From NCBI GenBank assembly GCA_014529385.2, contig CM043971.1:27162769-27226768 (forward strand): a stretch of 64,000 nucleotides of DNA, given 5' to 3'. This stretch comes from Adiantum capillus-veneris (Eukaryota > Streptophyta > Polypodiopsida > Polypodiales > Pteridaceae). Made by a program: the position numbers and the translations under genes. This document shows positions 1-12,302 of the stretch, in pieces; position 1 is the first letter of the stretch; every line of letters starts with the position of its first letter. Below the pieces are notes generated by a model. That model did no database searches, had not been told where the DNA came from, and saw nothing but the letters and a program-made list of their open reading frames with translations.

Positions 1-611
1 TGGCCAAGATCACCTGCATTGAGCTTTCTAGACAAAATGAGCTTGCCACTTCGAAACACGTGACATTTGTACATTCCTAAATTAAATTAGACAGGATTTA
101 ATGTGTTAAAACATGCAACGATGTCACATCCTCGGCCTCGCCTACCCCGACAAGGTATGTACATGCCTGCAACTATGGAAACCGTTTCACATATATCACA
201 CTATGTACATTGTAACATTGGGTTCCACACATCAAAAACATTAAGAGTGAGGTAGATATTTTTATTTTCACATTATGCATGTGCCAGTGTACAACAACCG
301 TACAACTAATTGAATGTCTCGTGAAATGTGTTGTTGAGGATCTTGCCACTACCATGCCGAGTGCTCTTAAAATAGGCAACCTTTTCCTGATAGTGTGACC
401 TTTCCATCCCTTGATTGCTCCTGATCGCACGGAATCCATACACGTTGTGAGAGGGATGATAATACACACAACGCCTCTATGATCACGTGACACCCACTCT
501 TGGGATAATACACACACACACTATGGGGCACCACTCGTCTTACACAACCCACCTGGCCGAGACAGGGAACACACCAATGGAGTGAGAGGAGAGAGACTAT
601 CCATTTGACCA

Positions 612-662
<51 letters not shown>

Positions 663-1627
663 CTCAGCTCAAAAGAGGAATAATTCTGATGTTTAGATAC
701 AATTGAGCTTGGGACAACACCAATGTGGCAAATAGCTCACACAATATGGATGAAATATGCTAGATACAATCACAAATTTGAACAGAGGCTTCGCTCACAA
801 GAGAAACTTACACAACAAAAACAACAGGAAAAAGTGAGTAATATGGTAAAATGAACAGCGCAATTGTGTTTGAAACGGCCAAAAACTCCAGTCTACAATA
901 TCAACGTGCTCAAATCTGACCTCGGATGAGTAGTTTATGACCAAAACAGGCTCCAAAAATAGCAAAAACTGACTTGCGGTTGTTCCTCCTCTTCTCTCCA
1001 TGTTTTTTTGGTCTTTTTCTCAGGTTTTTTAGTTTCCATACTTCACTTTATCCCTTGGGTACCTTTGGCCTTTTGATTGACCTCAAACGGACCCCGTACA
1101 AGCCAAAAAATGGCCACCCAATGCATTTTTGTCACCCTTCTACATCCATCCGTACAGCTGGCACTCAATTTTTTTCAATAATGCATCCCGCAATCACGTA
1201 AAGTGGACCCCAAATACAGTTCTCATGATGACTTTTTTGCATAATCATCATAAAAAAACACCCACGTTGTGTCTGTACTTATCCATGTGCAAGTATTGAC
1301 CCCATTCGACCTCCTTACGCCACTGGATGTCACTTGATGCACCTGCTTACCTCATGTCGTCGGCCCGCTGATAGTTTCCTTGAGAAATTTTATGGACTAC
1401 CAACTCCTCATTATTATAGAGAAAAAACACTAGTACTGGTGATGACGAAAATCGATGTACTATGTATACGATGTCCTACCTATACACATGTGGGCCCCAC
1501 ATAATCACCTAGCTTTGGAAAATGGGCAATCCTTTATTCGATGCAACATGCATGTGTATGTACATATGCACAATCACTTCTTCCAAAAAACTCCTAACAT
1601 AGTTTGCCCATCCCCTAGCCTGCTAGA
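1..1627. other. Non-coding region, no gene recognised
   Basis: Only short open frames of low-complexity or unconvincing composition occur on either strand. The single clear structure is the CA microsatellite near 613-660. I see no splice-consistent coding series and no transposon ends. Confidence 0.5.
613..660. repeat. (CA)n microsatellite
   Basis: About 24 uninterrupted CA dinucleotides. Confidence 0.95.
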
Positions 1628-2340
1628 TCATTCATGATCAGCAGTAGCAAAATTAGATATGAGACTCGTCACATCACAGGTCTCCTCATCCCTCACATAC
1701 ATTACTTGTTCTGCAGGCACCTCATCTTGCTCCATCATCATCAATATAGTATGATAAAATTTAAGATGCAATCCATTTACCCTTGACTTATGTAGAATAC
1801 CATTCAGGTTAGCCAATTGATTCAAATAACACTCCACTACCTTGAAAGGGCCTTCCCACTTAATTTGAAACTTCTTTTTGAATGTCTTGTCCAGCTTTCT
1901 GTTGTAGCACAAAACCAAGTTATGTTTCTTGATACCCTTACTTTTGACCTTTTCATTTATCTTTTCTAAAGCCTTATCTTGCATCTACCCATAATGTTCC
2001 AATGTGCTCATCCTATCCAGTTGAACCTCTTGTAATTGTAAGATCTTCTCTTTGAATGCATCACTAGACTGCCCAAGCAACTTCTCTAATATCTTGATCG
2101 CAGGCAACTCTACTTCCATAGGAAATAGTGCTTCCTTTCCATATACCAAATGAAATGGATTAAACCCTATATCTGTCTTTACGGAAGTATGGTAAGCCCA
2201 TAATGCACTAGACAATTCCAAATACCAATTCTTTCCTTGGTGCTCTGTCACTTTGGAAAGAATTCGTACCAACTCACCATTGAATCTTTCATTTAAGCCA
2301 TTACATTGTGGATAATAAGGAATGGTATGCTGGTGCCTTT
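1628..2340 (-). pseudogene. Ty3/gypsy integrase C-terminal remnant
   Basis: Two adjacent minus-strand frames (1985-2340, then 1628-1984) read as the end of a gypsy polyprotein. The first has the end of the integrase core (PYYPQCNGLNERFNGEL; its Glu is the last residue of the DDE triad), followed by the family-typical WAYHTSVKTDIGFNPFHLVYGKEALFP region. The second has the chromodomain-less tail with KKKFQIKWEGPFKV. An in-frame TAG near 1985 separates the frames. Everything upstream of the core (zinc finger, first two Asp residues, RT) is missing: at about 2340 the sequence switches abruptly to an unrelated pseudogene. This is a truncated, probably dead element. Confidence 0.85.
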
Positions 2341-3420
2341 CAAGCTATTTTTGAGCCATTGCTCACATAGGATTAGAATGATTTTATAAAATGCATCATT
2401 GATTTTATACATGCTAACTATTTCCTCCCAATATTTACACGATGATGACTCATTGAAAGCATTGAAGCCTTCAAGAAGTGTGTCTTGAATGAGTTTGTCT
2501 TGTTTGAGTTGCTTGATTTGATCATACATATCAATTACATCACCATCTTTTTCACTCTTTGACAATAAAATCTTCTCATCTTTAATTTCTTCTTGAATGA
2601 TCTTTACCTCTGATTCCTCAAAACCGCAAAGAAATCTAAATACTGTTATTGGGGGTTTCTTGTTCTCCTCCTCAAGCCTTGTAATAGTTTCTACCCAACA
2701 TTTATAAACTCGATCGGAATATGTAACCATGTGTGCCTGTTTAGCAATCCAACTTGCTCTTGCACTCATTGTTGCCAAAAAAAAAAAGTCTAGAAAGAAA
2801 TATAACACCAATGAGAATATTGAACTCAAGTGTTCAATTAAAGAAAATAAGAAAGAAGAAGAAAGACACTTACATCCCATCCAGCACGAGACGTATGTCC
2901 CTCTGCAACTCCAATTGTTGCCCTTGATGGTCATCCTGAATAGATCCATTGACTTCGCAAATGCCGCAATATTTGACTGTAAGGTTGCTGACATACAATG
3001 ATTTAGCCTCATCATTTGCAATGGCAGATATAGTAGTTGCAACCACTGGAAGAGCATTTACAACAATACAAGCCTTTCAAAATGTATATACGTCAATCAA
3101 TCTTTGAAATATCTCATTGTTTTTTGTTCATTGTGAAGAAAAACTTTTGTGGCATAAATTGAATGTTGGCTATCAAGAATCCAATAATGATAATCTTGTA
3201 GGTTTCCCTCTTGTAAGTTTGATGGGTTTACATGGTTTGGAGATAGGCTCCCTAATTGCTATTGGCTTGGTCTTCTTTTGCCTATTATGTGTAGCCATGA
3301 GCTTGTCCAAAATCTATTGTAACTTAAATATGTCCCGAGTGATGCTCATCCTAGCCATCTGCCTGTAACCCCGTTTATCAGTAATAATTAGACATATGTG
3401 GTTAATATCCTATACAAGAG
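2341..3420 (-). pseudogene. Unrecognised spliced minus-strand pseudogene
   Basis: Reading the minus strand from about 3400 down, coding-like protein runs through 3367-2870 with several stops, up to LVLDGM followed by a GTAAGT donor near 2870. It resumes after a short T-rich stretch near 2770 with ASWIAKQAHMVTYSDRVYKCW and a charged, Glu/Lys-rich helical segment (ITRLEEENKK; EEIKDEKILLSKSEKDGD). I do not recognise the family. The segment ends exactly where gypsy integrase sequence starts (about 2340), so it is either cargo of that element or a host or transposon gene cut by it. The exon boundaries are inferred. Confidence 0.4.
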
Positions 3421-3681
3421 TCTCATCTTTTGCCCCACTTTATGAGTATATCATTATATCTTTGTATGAGTCCACCAAATGTTACATTCTATGGTATATA
3501 CACTCAATTTTCTCCTAGAAAATCAACCAAAACCTCGTTTACTTATGATGTTTTCTCTATATTAAAGATATGTTTCTTAATTTGTATAAATTTTGGCAGC
3601 ATTTGTTTGTAACATCAATCTTTTTTCAGAAAAAACCGGAAGTAAACACCTACTTTATCCTCACAGGAGGTTGTCATACCC
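3421..3681. other. Unique spacer before the first Tat LTR
   Basis: AT-rich sequence without a gene. From about 3682 it is replaced by sequence repeated at 11.1 kb and 42.9 kb. Confidence 0.5.
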
Positions 3682-5200
3682 TCCCAACCTTATCCCGTCA
3701 CCACCTCACTCTTTCTCTCCCTCCCTCTTATTCCCATGGTGGGAACCCGCCCTAGGGGGGACCTTATACCCTCCCTCTTAACATATCCCCCCCCCCCCCC
3801 TCCACACCCTCTCCCTCTCTACCTCGCGCTCTACGCTCGCATGCTGCAGGCGGCCCCGCTCACTGTCGCGCCCTCCCTCCGTAGCTAGTGAAGGCGCAAG
3901 GACACACACACACACCTGCACACACGGACATACACACACACAGACACACACACTATCACCCCCCCCTCCCTCTCACCCCCTCTCTCCCCTCCGCCTCTGT
4001 GTCGCCCATAGAACCGCCGAATTTATATATATATATATGTATATATATACACACAATACCCACCCCCCCCGTTCCCATGCACGCATACACACACACACAT
4101 ATACATATAATCACACGCTATTACACATATGCACACACATATACTCACGCACCTATACATACACACACACACACACGCACAAATGCACACACACAAAAAA
4201 ATACAAAAAAACGGAGGATCTTACGACTACGACGACATCAACAAAGGAGGACGACCTGGATCACGCGACACTGACAACAAAAAGAACAAACGTGCCGAAG
4301 GCATGCCCCGGTCGACCCCAAAAAGACATATGCACTACACTGAAACACCGGCAAGGTGCCATTCACCGGTGTCACGCGACCACAACACCATTTTCAGTAA
4401 ACCGTAGGTTGTTATCATCATTTTTCAGTTTTTCACCCAAGCCTTGTAAAAATCCCCAACATGTAAATTTCTCTCTCTCTAGGTGATGGTCACAAAGGCC
4501 CACCTAGAGGTTTTCATTTTAATAACTCCTAAGACAAAGAAAGGGTCAACCACACCGGGCCCATCGCCTTGCTTTGTCTCCCACATTAGCTTACCCTAAT
4601 CAAGCCGGATTACCCTGATCTAGGAAGCCAAGCACCTATAAAAGGGCAATGAGAGGTCACTATCGAGGGGGGGGGGGACAACTCATGAGAGGTCAGCAGT
4701 TGGTAGAGTTTTAGTGGGAGGAATTGATACCATTGGCATCACAAGAGGGGGGATTTAGTGTAATGGTTTGTTTTGGGAATTGCACCATGTGAAGGGAGCT
4801 ACGTACATCTCTTGACTCCAATGGTCGATGCACACACACATACACGTTCTTGGTAGCAAGTTTCACATCAGCGAGTCATCTTTAGAGACCACACAAAGTA
4901 GATTCATCATCTCTTCTCCCTACCTCTCTATCACCAGAGTGTGCCACCTCGCCGGAAGGAAGGTCATTGTAAATATTGCAAGAAATAATCCTGCCTCACA
5001 CCCCCGAGGGTTTCTTCATTTGTTAATGATGTGTGTGTGTGTGTGTAAGTTTGCGATGTTCACATCATCATTGTATGCGTCCTAGCCGCTCAAAGCTAGG
5101 TGGTGCCCCCTGTTCGCTTTACCATGAGCGGCTCGAGGCGTGCATCGGCTCCGTGCGTTTTAGAGGGCGTCATAGTTTGAGTATCGCTTTGCTCCCATCA
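3682..5200 (+). repeat. 5' LTR of element A (5'-truncated)
   Basis: Shares with 11,115-12,888 and 42,895-44,569 the same run of landmarks: CT-rich leader, CCCATGGTGGGAACCCGCC, poly-C, CA-rich blocks, the TATA box, a poly-G tract, and an end in TCA followed by the PBS. The first ~700 bases found in the two 3' LTRs are missing. Confidence 0.75.
4637..4644 (+). promoter_or_regulatory. LTR TATA box (TATAAAAG)
   Basis: CCTATAAAAGGGCAATGAGAGG context (core TATAAAAG), kept in all three LTR copies with CCAAGC just upstream. It is the probable core promoter of the Tat-like family. Confidence 0.6.
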
Positions 5201-5202
5201 TT

Positions 5203-5220
5203 TGGTGCTCCCACTGAGGA
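5203..5220 (+). other. Probable primer-binding site of element A
   Basis: TGGTGCTCCCACTGAGGA follows the LTR end (TCA) after two bases. A start in TGG fits pairing with a tRNA 3' CCA end. I cannot name the tRNA. Confidence 0.5.
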
Positions 5221-5275
5221 GGGCTTCCAAGAAACCTTCAGTTTACAATGTTGAAAGCAACGCATCCCATCAATC

Positions 5276-6660
5276 ATGGACGAATGGTTGAAGGAGTTCT
5301 CTAACTGGAGAACGGAAGAGGAGGAGACTAAAGAGGCACTAGCCGCCTTCATTCAAGTGCTACTGCCAGGTTGTAGTATTGTCAGTATTCAAGAGGTAAG
5401 CTCCCCATCTCGTGTTTCTCATTCTAACCACAAATTGAGAGCATCAGGTGGGAGGCCTATGAAGTGTCATCACTGCCATCAATCGAAGCACACTGTCGAT
5501 GAGTGCCAGCAAACGAAGGCAGCAGAGGGACTGAAATTGTCTACATCAACATTCACCACGAGGAGGTCGTCCACATCAAAGGAGGAAAGAAGACAGTAAG
5601 ACCCCTTTTTCCTAAGGAACCTACTCCAAAATGGCCTAAAGGTCCTGCTCAAGCCAAAGGTAAGAAGGGGTTAAGCCGGTCTAGAAACACATGACCCCAA
5701 AGGGAGAAGCATTTGGCCAAGCGAGTGCTTCAAGCTCAGAGAGCCGGATTGTACCCAGCTTGCTAAAGAAGAAGTCATCCGAACCTACTCGGGAAAAGGT
5801 TGCCTATCGATTCGCACGGCGCATGTGCGTGCTACCTGTCCACTTCGACAATCCTGAAGCAGAAGTGGTGAGAAGATTTCCATGCCCAAGGGAGGAGTGG
5901 TTCGGCTATTTTTCTCGTTGTTTTGGAGGATGGATAGAGGGTCTTCCTTCTATTCCCCTACAACTTATCCTGAAGAAGCTCTCCGCCACGGGTGAAACCC
6001 TGTGGGCGGGAGAAGAATTGCAGCTGAATGGAGTAGAATTCATGCATCATGCCGACTATGAAAATTATCTGCAGTTATTGCTAGCCAAAAGGCTAGGAGT
6101 GGTCAGATGTGTCGCCATCACCCCGTAGGTGCTGAGCAACGAAGAAAAGGTAGAGCCCATGAAAGTCAACGACCTCCTGCGGATGTGCCGACTCATCAAC
6201 ACCGGCATGGTAAGAGTATAAGTAAGTTCTCCACTCTCTGTGCATGATGGAAAACGTGCCGACAAAAATTTTTTTTAGATTCCTGCAGTATATGCATGTC
6301 AATATCTATGTAGATAGGAAAATCTTCTATCAATAGAAGATCGTGTATCTATTCGATGCGACGGTGCTAGGAGAAATCCTTAATTCCCCAAACCCTATCA
6401 TTCTCCCCATATTGGATTACCACCATTACTTCAATTTCTATCTTTATCCTGTTTTAATCTATCCACCAAACTCTGTAAAATGCCGCTATGAGCCGCTACT
6501 GTCATTAATCTATCTCACGTTCAGTGGAAAGAAGGGAGAAGATATCACCACCGACTTTCTGGATGATTTCGACATTGCTTGTGTGGTTTCCAACAAAGAT
6601 GATGAGGCCTCACGGCTTCGAATTTTCCCTCTACTGATTAAAGTAGAGGCCAAGTCCTAG
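5276..6660 (+). pseudogene. gag-region reading frames of element A (5' part)
   Basis: Three successive open stretches (5276-5599, 5691-6128, 6343-6660) follow the PBS. The first starts with ATG at 5276 (MDEWLKEFSNW) and holds a zinc-knuckle-like CX2CX4HX4C pattern (CHHCHQSKHTVDEC, near residue 65). The second contains WFGYFSRCFGGWIEGLPSIP. The third has the start of a gag-like region ending DDFDIACVVSNKDDEASRLRIFPLLI, which is typical of the retrotransposon gag domain before the 'W' motif. The stretches lie in different frames and are split by stops, so no single protein is encoded now. A knuckle this far upstream is unusual; the canonical one lies at 7496-7537. Confidence 0.6.
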
Positions 6661-7145
6661 TACAACTCCTTTCCCCAGGCTACCAAGAATGCATGGGATG
6701 TGTTACAAGCTGCCTTTGTGAAGAGGTTTGGTGGAGGCACAACCTCGGAGAAGCTATGGCAGCTACTGATGGAATTAAAGTAGGGAGGTCTGCTAGAGTA
6801 TGCCACCTATGAGTCCAAGTTTGTGGATTTGTGGGAGAGATGGGTTTCATCACTAGAGGAAGGCAAAGGAGCGCCTAATTTCTTGAAGAAGGGATAAAGT
6901 AGAGGCCAAGTCCAGTACAACTCCTTTCCCCAGGCTACCAAGAATGCATGATGTGTTACAAGCTGCCTTTGTGAAGAGGTTTGGTGGAGGCACAACCTCG
7001 GAGAAGCTATGGCAGCTACTGATGGAATTAAAGTAGGGAGGTCTGCTAGAGTATGCCACCTATGAGTCCAAGTTTGTGGATTTGTGGGAGAGATGGGTTT
7101 CATCACTAGAGGAAGGCAAAGGAGCGCCTAATTTCTTGAAGAAGG
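6639..7145 (+). repeat. Tandem duplication (~253 bp x2) inside gag
   Basis: 6639-6894 and 6895-7145 are near-identical: both begin TAAAGTAGAGGCCAAGTCC and run through GAGCGCCTAATTTCTTGAAG. They differ mainly by small indels (GTCCTAGTAC against GTCCAGTAC; GCATGGGATG against GCATGATG). Confidence 0.9.
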
Positions 7146-7540
7146 ACTGTTTCATTGCTGGCCTATGGTTGCCACTTAGAGAGAAGGTGAAGGGAAGGTT
7201 TCCTGCAACGTATGAGTTGGCAGTAGAAGTAGCCCACCTTAAAGACAAGTAGCTACGCATGCAAACAAGGGTTAACAAGTCAGAGGAAATAATCTCGGTC
7301 TGACCAACCCCAGTGACTGCAACAGCCATTCATAGAACCAAACTACAAGAGGCATCAGAAGAGCAACAAGACCTGCTGAGTCGCATCACTACCCAACTAG
7401 AGATTTTATCCGTGCATGTGGTGCAGCAAGGACATGCACCTTTCAGAAATCCAGAGCAAGGAAGAGGACAATGAAGGAAAAACCAAGAGTACCACTGCTA
7501 CAATTGCGAGGAAGACGGCCATGGCATGTACTATTGCCGA
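6661..7540 (+). pseudogene. gag domain and CCHC zinc knuckle of element A
   Basis: Translation gives a classic retrotransposon gag core: FVKRFGGGTTSEKLWQLL, then YATYESKFVDLWERW and FLKKDCFIAGLWLPLREKV, with the core partly repeated by the duplication at 6639-7145. It ends with a canonical CX2CX4HX4C knuckle (CYNCEEDGHGMYYC, 7496-7537) followed by a basic RR/GG-rich tail. Gag packages the element RNA. The presence of TAG and TAA codons in frame shows it is not translated as one protein. Confidence 0.75.
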
Positions 7541-7992
7541 CATCCAAGGAGGAAGAATTTCAATAGAGGAGGGAGACAAAATCAGATCTCTCCACCAAGG
7601 GAAAAACCACCACCACCCAGGCAGCAAGGACCAATTTCACCGGTCCAAATCCTTCAGCCACCTATACGACAACAAGAACCACTACCACCTCTTATTCCAC
7701 CACTTACCCCCCTCCCTGCTGTAAATCAAGCGGTGAGTGTCATTAGGTTGGAAGCTAAAGGGAAGGCAAAGGTAGAAAAATCATTTTGAGAGAAGCAAAA
7801 AGGGAAGGAAAAAGTAGAAGAAGTGGATGCTATGGGAGTGAAGTGTGCTAGGCATGAAGAAGCCTCTCAAAAAGAGGAAAGGATGAAAGATAAAGGCGAG
7901 TCTAGAAAGCAAGCAACTAAACCGCAACGGAAGATAGACATCGTGGATTTTTCAGTGGGTGAGTATGCTAACCCTATGACTTCGTTCAGGAT

Positions 7993-8775
7993 TTGTTGAT
8001 GCAAGGCCCGAAGATAACTTGGCCCCAATTATTGCACCTTGCACCAAGAATGAGAAAGCAATGGACGAAGATGGTAAGTACAAGGAAGTCAAAACCAAGG
8101 ATAGTTGGGGCTATCTCTGGGAGGAATCTCGATGACATCCTACCAACCATGGATGCCCACATCAAGGGGCAAAGAGTCTCAAACATCTACATAGATGGTG
8201 ACATGAAAATATGCGTCATGAGTGAAAGGATGATGCACCATCTAGGGCTAGAGGTAAGTAGGCCGGAACCCTGCGGAGCCAAAATGGCAAATAATGTAAG
8301 AGTGAAATACGTAGGCATTGTAAATGCGGTCAAAGTGAAAGCATTCAATACAGAAGTGGAGGTAGACATTTTTGTCATGCCACACAAAGGGAAGGGCTAC
8401 CCTATCATTCTTGGGAGACCTTGGCTCATGGCTATGGAAGCTAAGCAAGACTGGAGCACCGGTATGATTCAGAGGAAGGACACTAAAGGGAAGTCCATAT
8501 TCTACAACATGAGAATTGGGAAGCAATGCAACATGATCTTGGAGGCTTTAGAAGATGATTCCACTAGTGACTATTCATCTACCTCAAGAGAAGAGACAAC
8601 AACAACTGAAGAGACTGATAGTAGCATCGAAGTGATAGGGATCATCCTCAAAGACCCAAAAAGATTGACACAATCTGAAACACCCCCGACAAACCAAGAG
8701 GAACCAGCAGGTACGCAATCCTTAAGAGGATGCAGAGAAATTACAACGGATTCTATCAAAAGAGTTAACCGATGA
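7993..8775 (+). CDS. Retropepsin-like protease region of element A
   Basis: One open frame of 260 residues. It carries the aspartic-protease fold pattern: a VSNIYIDGDM stretch near residue 65, where the family has D-x-G, followed by MMHHLGLEV and, about 60 residues later, the PIILGRPWLM motif that follows the protease flap. The D-G-D spacing differs from the usual D-T/S/G-G, so activity is doubtful. The C-terminal third is a Ser/Thr/Glu-rich linker (STSREETTTTEETDSS) leading towards RT. The inverted copy at 38,656-39,166 matches residues ~115-260. Function: maturation of the Gag-Pol polyprotein. Confidence 0.7.
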   Translation: MLMQGPKITWPQLLHLAPRMRKQWTKMVSTRKSKPRIVGAISGRNLDDILPTMDAHIKGQRVSNIYIDGDMKICVMSERMMHHLGLEVSRPEPCGAKMANNVRVKYVGIVNAVKVKAFNTEVEVDIFVMPHKGKGYPIILGRPWLMAMEAKQDWSTGMIQRKDTKGKSIFYNMRIGKQCNMILEALEDDSTSDYSSTSREETTTTEETDSSIEVIGIILKDPKRLTQSETPPTNQEEPAGTQSLRGCREITTDSIKRVNR

Positions 8776-9660
8776 GGAGAGGAAGGAGTATGTCTCCATG
8801 CTAGGTAACTTCACTACGTTGTTCATTGATGGCTATGATAAGTTCACAGGAATCACATTAGTGCAACACCACATAAAGCTCAAGGAAGGTAGTAAACCCG
8901 TAGTACAAAATTTCAGAAGACTTGGGGTAATCCAACAAGAGGCTCTACTCAAATAAGTGCTACAGGAAGGTTTCATCTACCCTGTTGAAGACTCAGAATG
9001 GGTCTCTCAAGTAGTAGTCACACCAAAGAAGAATGGCAAGTGGAGAGTCTGTGTGGATTATAAACCTCTCAATGCAGCCACAAAAAAGGATCACTTTACC
9101 CTCCCATTCCAAGATGAAATTCTCAATGGAGTGGCGGGTCATGAGCACTACATAGTATGTGATGGCTACTCAGGATACTTCCAAAATAGCATTGCGGAAG
9201 AGGACCAGAAGAAGACAACCTTCATCACACCTTTGGGATGCTTTGCTTACAGAGTGATTCCTTTTGGCCTTACCAATTCTCTAGCCACATTTCAGCGCTA
9301 TGTGACCTTTGTTTTCCAACCTCACTTTGGAACGTCAATACGGGTTTTCATAGATGATTTTTGCATCTATAGTTCACGAGCCCTCCATTTAAGCAAAGTC
9401 TATGATGGCTTAACTAGGCTAGAAACCTTGGGTGGCCAGTTCAATGTGGATAAGTGTCACACTAGTGAAAGCAAAGTCACTCTCCTTGACCATGTAATTT
9501 AAGAAAAAGTGATTGAGGTTGACCCTAGCATGATTCAAGCTTTGGTATCATTGTCATCACCCACCACTACTAAGCAGTTGGTTTCTTTCCTTTAGAAGGT
9601 AAGATATTTAAATAGGTTCATTCACTTGCTATCTCAAGTGGTTCTCCCTCTACAACAGGT
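8776..9660 (+). pseudogene. Reverse transcriptase remnant of element A
   Basis: The long frame 8957-9502 reads through RT fingers and palm: VVVTPKKNGKWRVCVDYKPL, LPFQDEI, then FITPLGCFAYRVIPFGL and the catalytic FIDDF (the gypsy YVDD-box equivalent, near residue 130), followed by VDKCH. Upstream 8776-8956 is the same protein with a TAA near 8956. Downstream 9503-9660 continues the connection region with stops, up to LLSQVVLPLQQV, where a deletion joins it to integrase. The sister copy B is 39,167-39,920. Confidence 0.85.
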
Positions 9661-10383
9661 CACCCTTTACCAGGGCCCACTCAGGTAAACTGTACATCAT
9701 AGTGGGTGTAGACTACATGACCTGATGGGACAACCACCACCCTCATAACAGCCCAAGAGGTAGCAAAGTTCATTTTTGTGCACATCTGTTGCCTTTTTGG
9801 CACTCCTCTAGAGATAATATCAGATAGGGGACCATGTTTCAGAGGTGATCTGGTGGGAGGACTGATGACAAAGTTAGGCATCACACGTCGACATTCCACA
9901 CCATACTATCCACAGTGCAATGGTCATGGCTAGCCAATACAACGAGTCATGGCTAGCCAAATACAACGCCCAGTTGTAAATGTCTGAAACCATATCCTGG
10001 ATCTGGAGAGGCTCCAACTAGATAGGGAAGAAGCAATCAATCACTATGCAGTGCAGGCAGAATGATGCCGGCTCACCTTCAACCAAGGGCTTAAGGAAAA
10101 GGGCCTGGAAAAGGGCATGTTGGGTGTTGAGATATGACAACAGGTTTGACATCAGAAAAGACAAGAAATTTCAACCCCGATAAGAAGGACCATTCATTGT
10201 CAAAAAGTGCTATGACAATGGCAACTACAAGCTGATGGGAGAATTCACAAGACCAGAGTCACTGGATGTAGACTGAAAAGGTATTTTCTTAGGTTTGACC
10301 CAGAGTTCATGATAGACATTCCAAAAGAGGGAGAACCCTCAAATTCCACAACTAAAGATGTAGAGGAAGGACTAGAAGCATGA
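9661..10383 (+). pseudogene. Integrase C-terminal half of element A (5'-deleted)
   Basis: The sequence starts inside the integrase core (GPLPRAHSGKLYIIVGVDYM-like) and runs through ISDRGPCFRGDLVGGLMTKLG to PYYPQCNGHG, then jumps to the C-terminal tail (QLDREEAINHYA; FDIRKDKKFQPR). Compared with B, the HHCC finger, first catalytic Asp and all RNase H sequence are gone, and about 190 bases after the core are also missing. Several stops are present. Confidence 0.8.
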
Positions 10384-11001
10384 ATGCCTCTAGTCAGATG
10401 GGAGGGCTACGGTTTTCAAAACCGTGACTGTGAGAACCACACCCTAAGGAAAAGAGAAAAAAAAAAAACAAAAAAGAACCTCTTTACCATTCACCACCCC
10501 CATTCTCTAAGCTTAACCACTAGCGGGGCACCACCAGTTTGGCCACATCTCTCCATTTTTGCCAAAAGACAAACCTCTCTCTCTCTCTCTCCTACTGCTC
10601 GGCTCCGCTAATATTCTCTCTCTCCTACTCTGCCGCTACATCACCCGGCCTGGTAGGCGCATAAAACACTAGTGCCTCTGTCACACCCTCCGGTGGGCTG
10701 CCATAGATATTCTAGATACCATTTCTCTCTCTTCCAAATATTCTCCCTCTCTCTCTCTCTCTTTTCTCGGCCACTCCCCAGCCCCAGTGGGCCGCTACAT
10801 TCTGCTCTCACTCCCCCCGCCCCCCCCGTCCACATACCTTTGGCCTTATACCCCCGCCCCCCTTTGTTTCTTCCCTAACTGTGGTGGACCATCTCATATC
10901 CCACCCTCCCCTACCTTCACCTAGATTTAGTTCTCTCTCTCTCTCCCTTGGGAGCGGCCTCGCAAGCCTTAGGGGAAGCCACACTCTCTCTCCCTCTATC
11001 C

Positions 11002-11339
<338 letters not shown>

Positions 11340-11574
11340 GTTGACTATGCTCAACCCCCCCCCCCTTTGATTTTCCGCTCTCTGTTGCGCTCTCTCTCCC
11401 CAGCCCTCACGGGTGCGGTGAACATCCACCACACACACACACCCCCCCCCCCCCCCCCCTCCACACGCTCGCATGCCACAGGCCGGACCCGCTCACTGTC
11501 GCGCCCCCCTTGTAGCCAGTGAAGCGTAAGGACACACACACACACACCTGCACACGCACACGTGCACACATGGA

Positions 11575-11610
<36 letters not shown>

Positions 11611-12294
11611 CTATAGCACACACACCCCCCTCTCACCCCCTCTCTCTCCCCCCGCCTCTATGTCGCCCACAAAACCACCGAAAATATATATTTAAAAAAA
11701 TAACTATATATATATACAATACCCACCCCCCGTTCCCACGCACGCATACACACACACATATACATATAATCACACACTATTACACATATGTATACACATA
11801 TACTCGGGAACCTATACATACACACACACACTAGCATAAACGCACACACACAAAAAAGTTACAAAAAAACGGAGGATTTGACCACTACGATGACATCAAC
11901 AAAGGAGGACGACCTAGATCATGCGACACCAACAACAAAAAGAACAAAGGCGCTGAAGGCATGCCCCGGCCGACCCCGAAAAGACGTATGCACTACACCT
12001 ATGCACCGGCAGGCTGCCATTCACCGGCATCACATGACCACAACACCATTTTCAGTAAACGGTAGTTTGTTATCATCATTTTTCAGTTTTTCACCCAAGC
12101 CTTGTAAAAATCCCCAACTTGTAAATTTCTCTCTCTCTAGGTGATGGTCACAAAGGCCCACCTAGAGGTTTTCATTTTAATAAATCCCAAGACAAAGCAA
12201 GGGTCAACCACACCGGGCCCACCGCCTTGCTTTGTCTCCCCAATTAGCTTACCCTAATCAAGCCAGATTACTCTGATCTAAGCAGCCAAGCACC

Positions 12295-12302
12295 TATAAA
12301 AG
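12295..12302 (+). promoter_or_regulatory. LTR TATA box (TATAAAAG)
   Basis: Same position and context as in the 5' LTR copy at 4637. Confidence 0.6.

Noticed and set aside
174-1001. Minus-strand open frames of 68-114 codons
   Set aside because: No domain, no splice signals, biased composition near the CA repeat.
3888-4486. Thr/His-rich open frames
   Set aside because: Encoded by CA/TA simple repeats inside the LTR and repeated at 11.6 and 43.3 kb.
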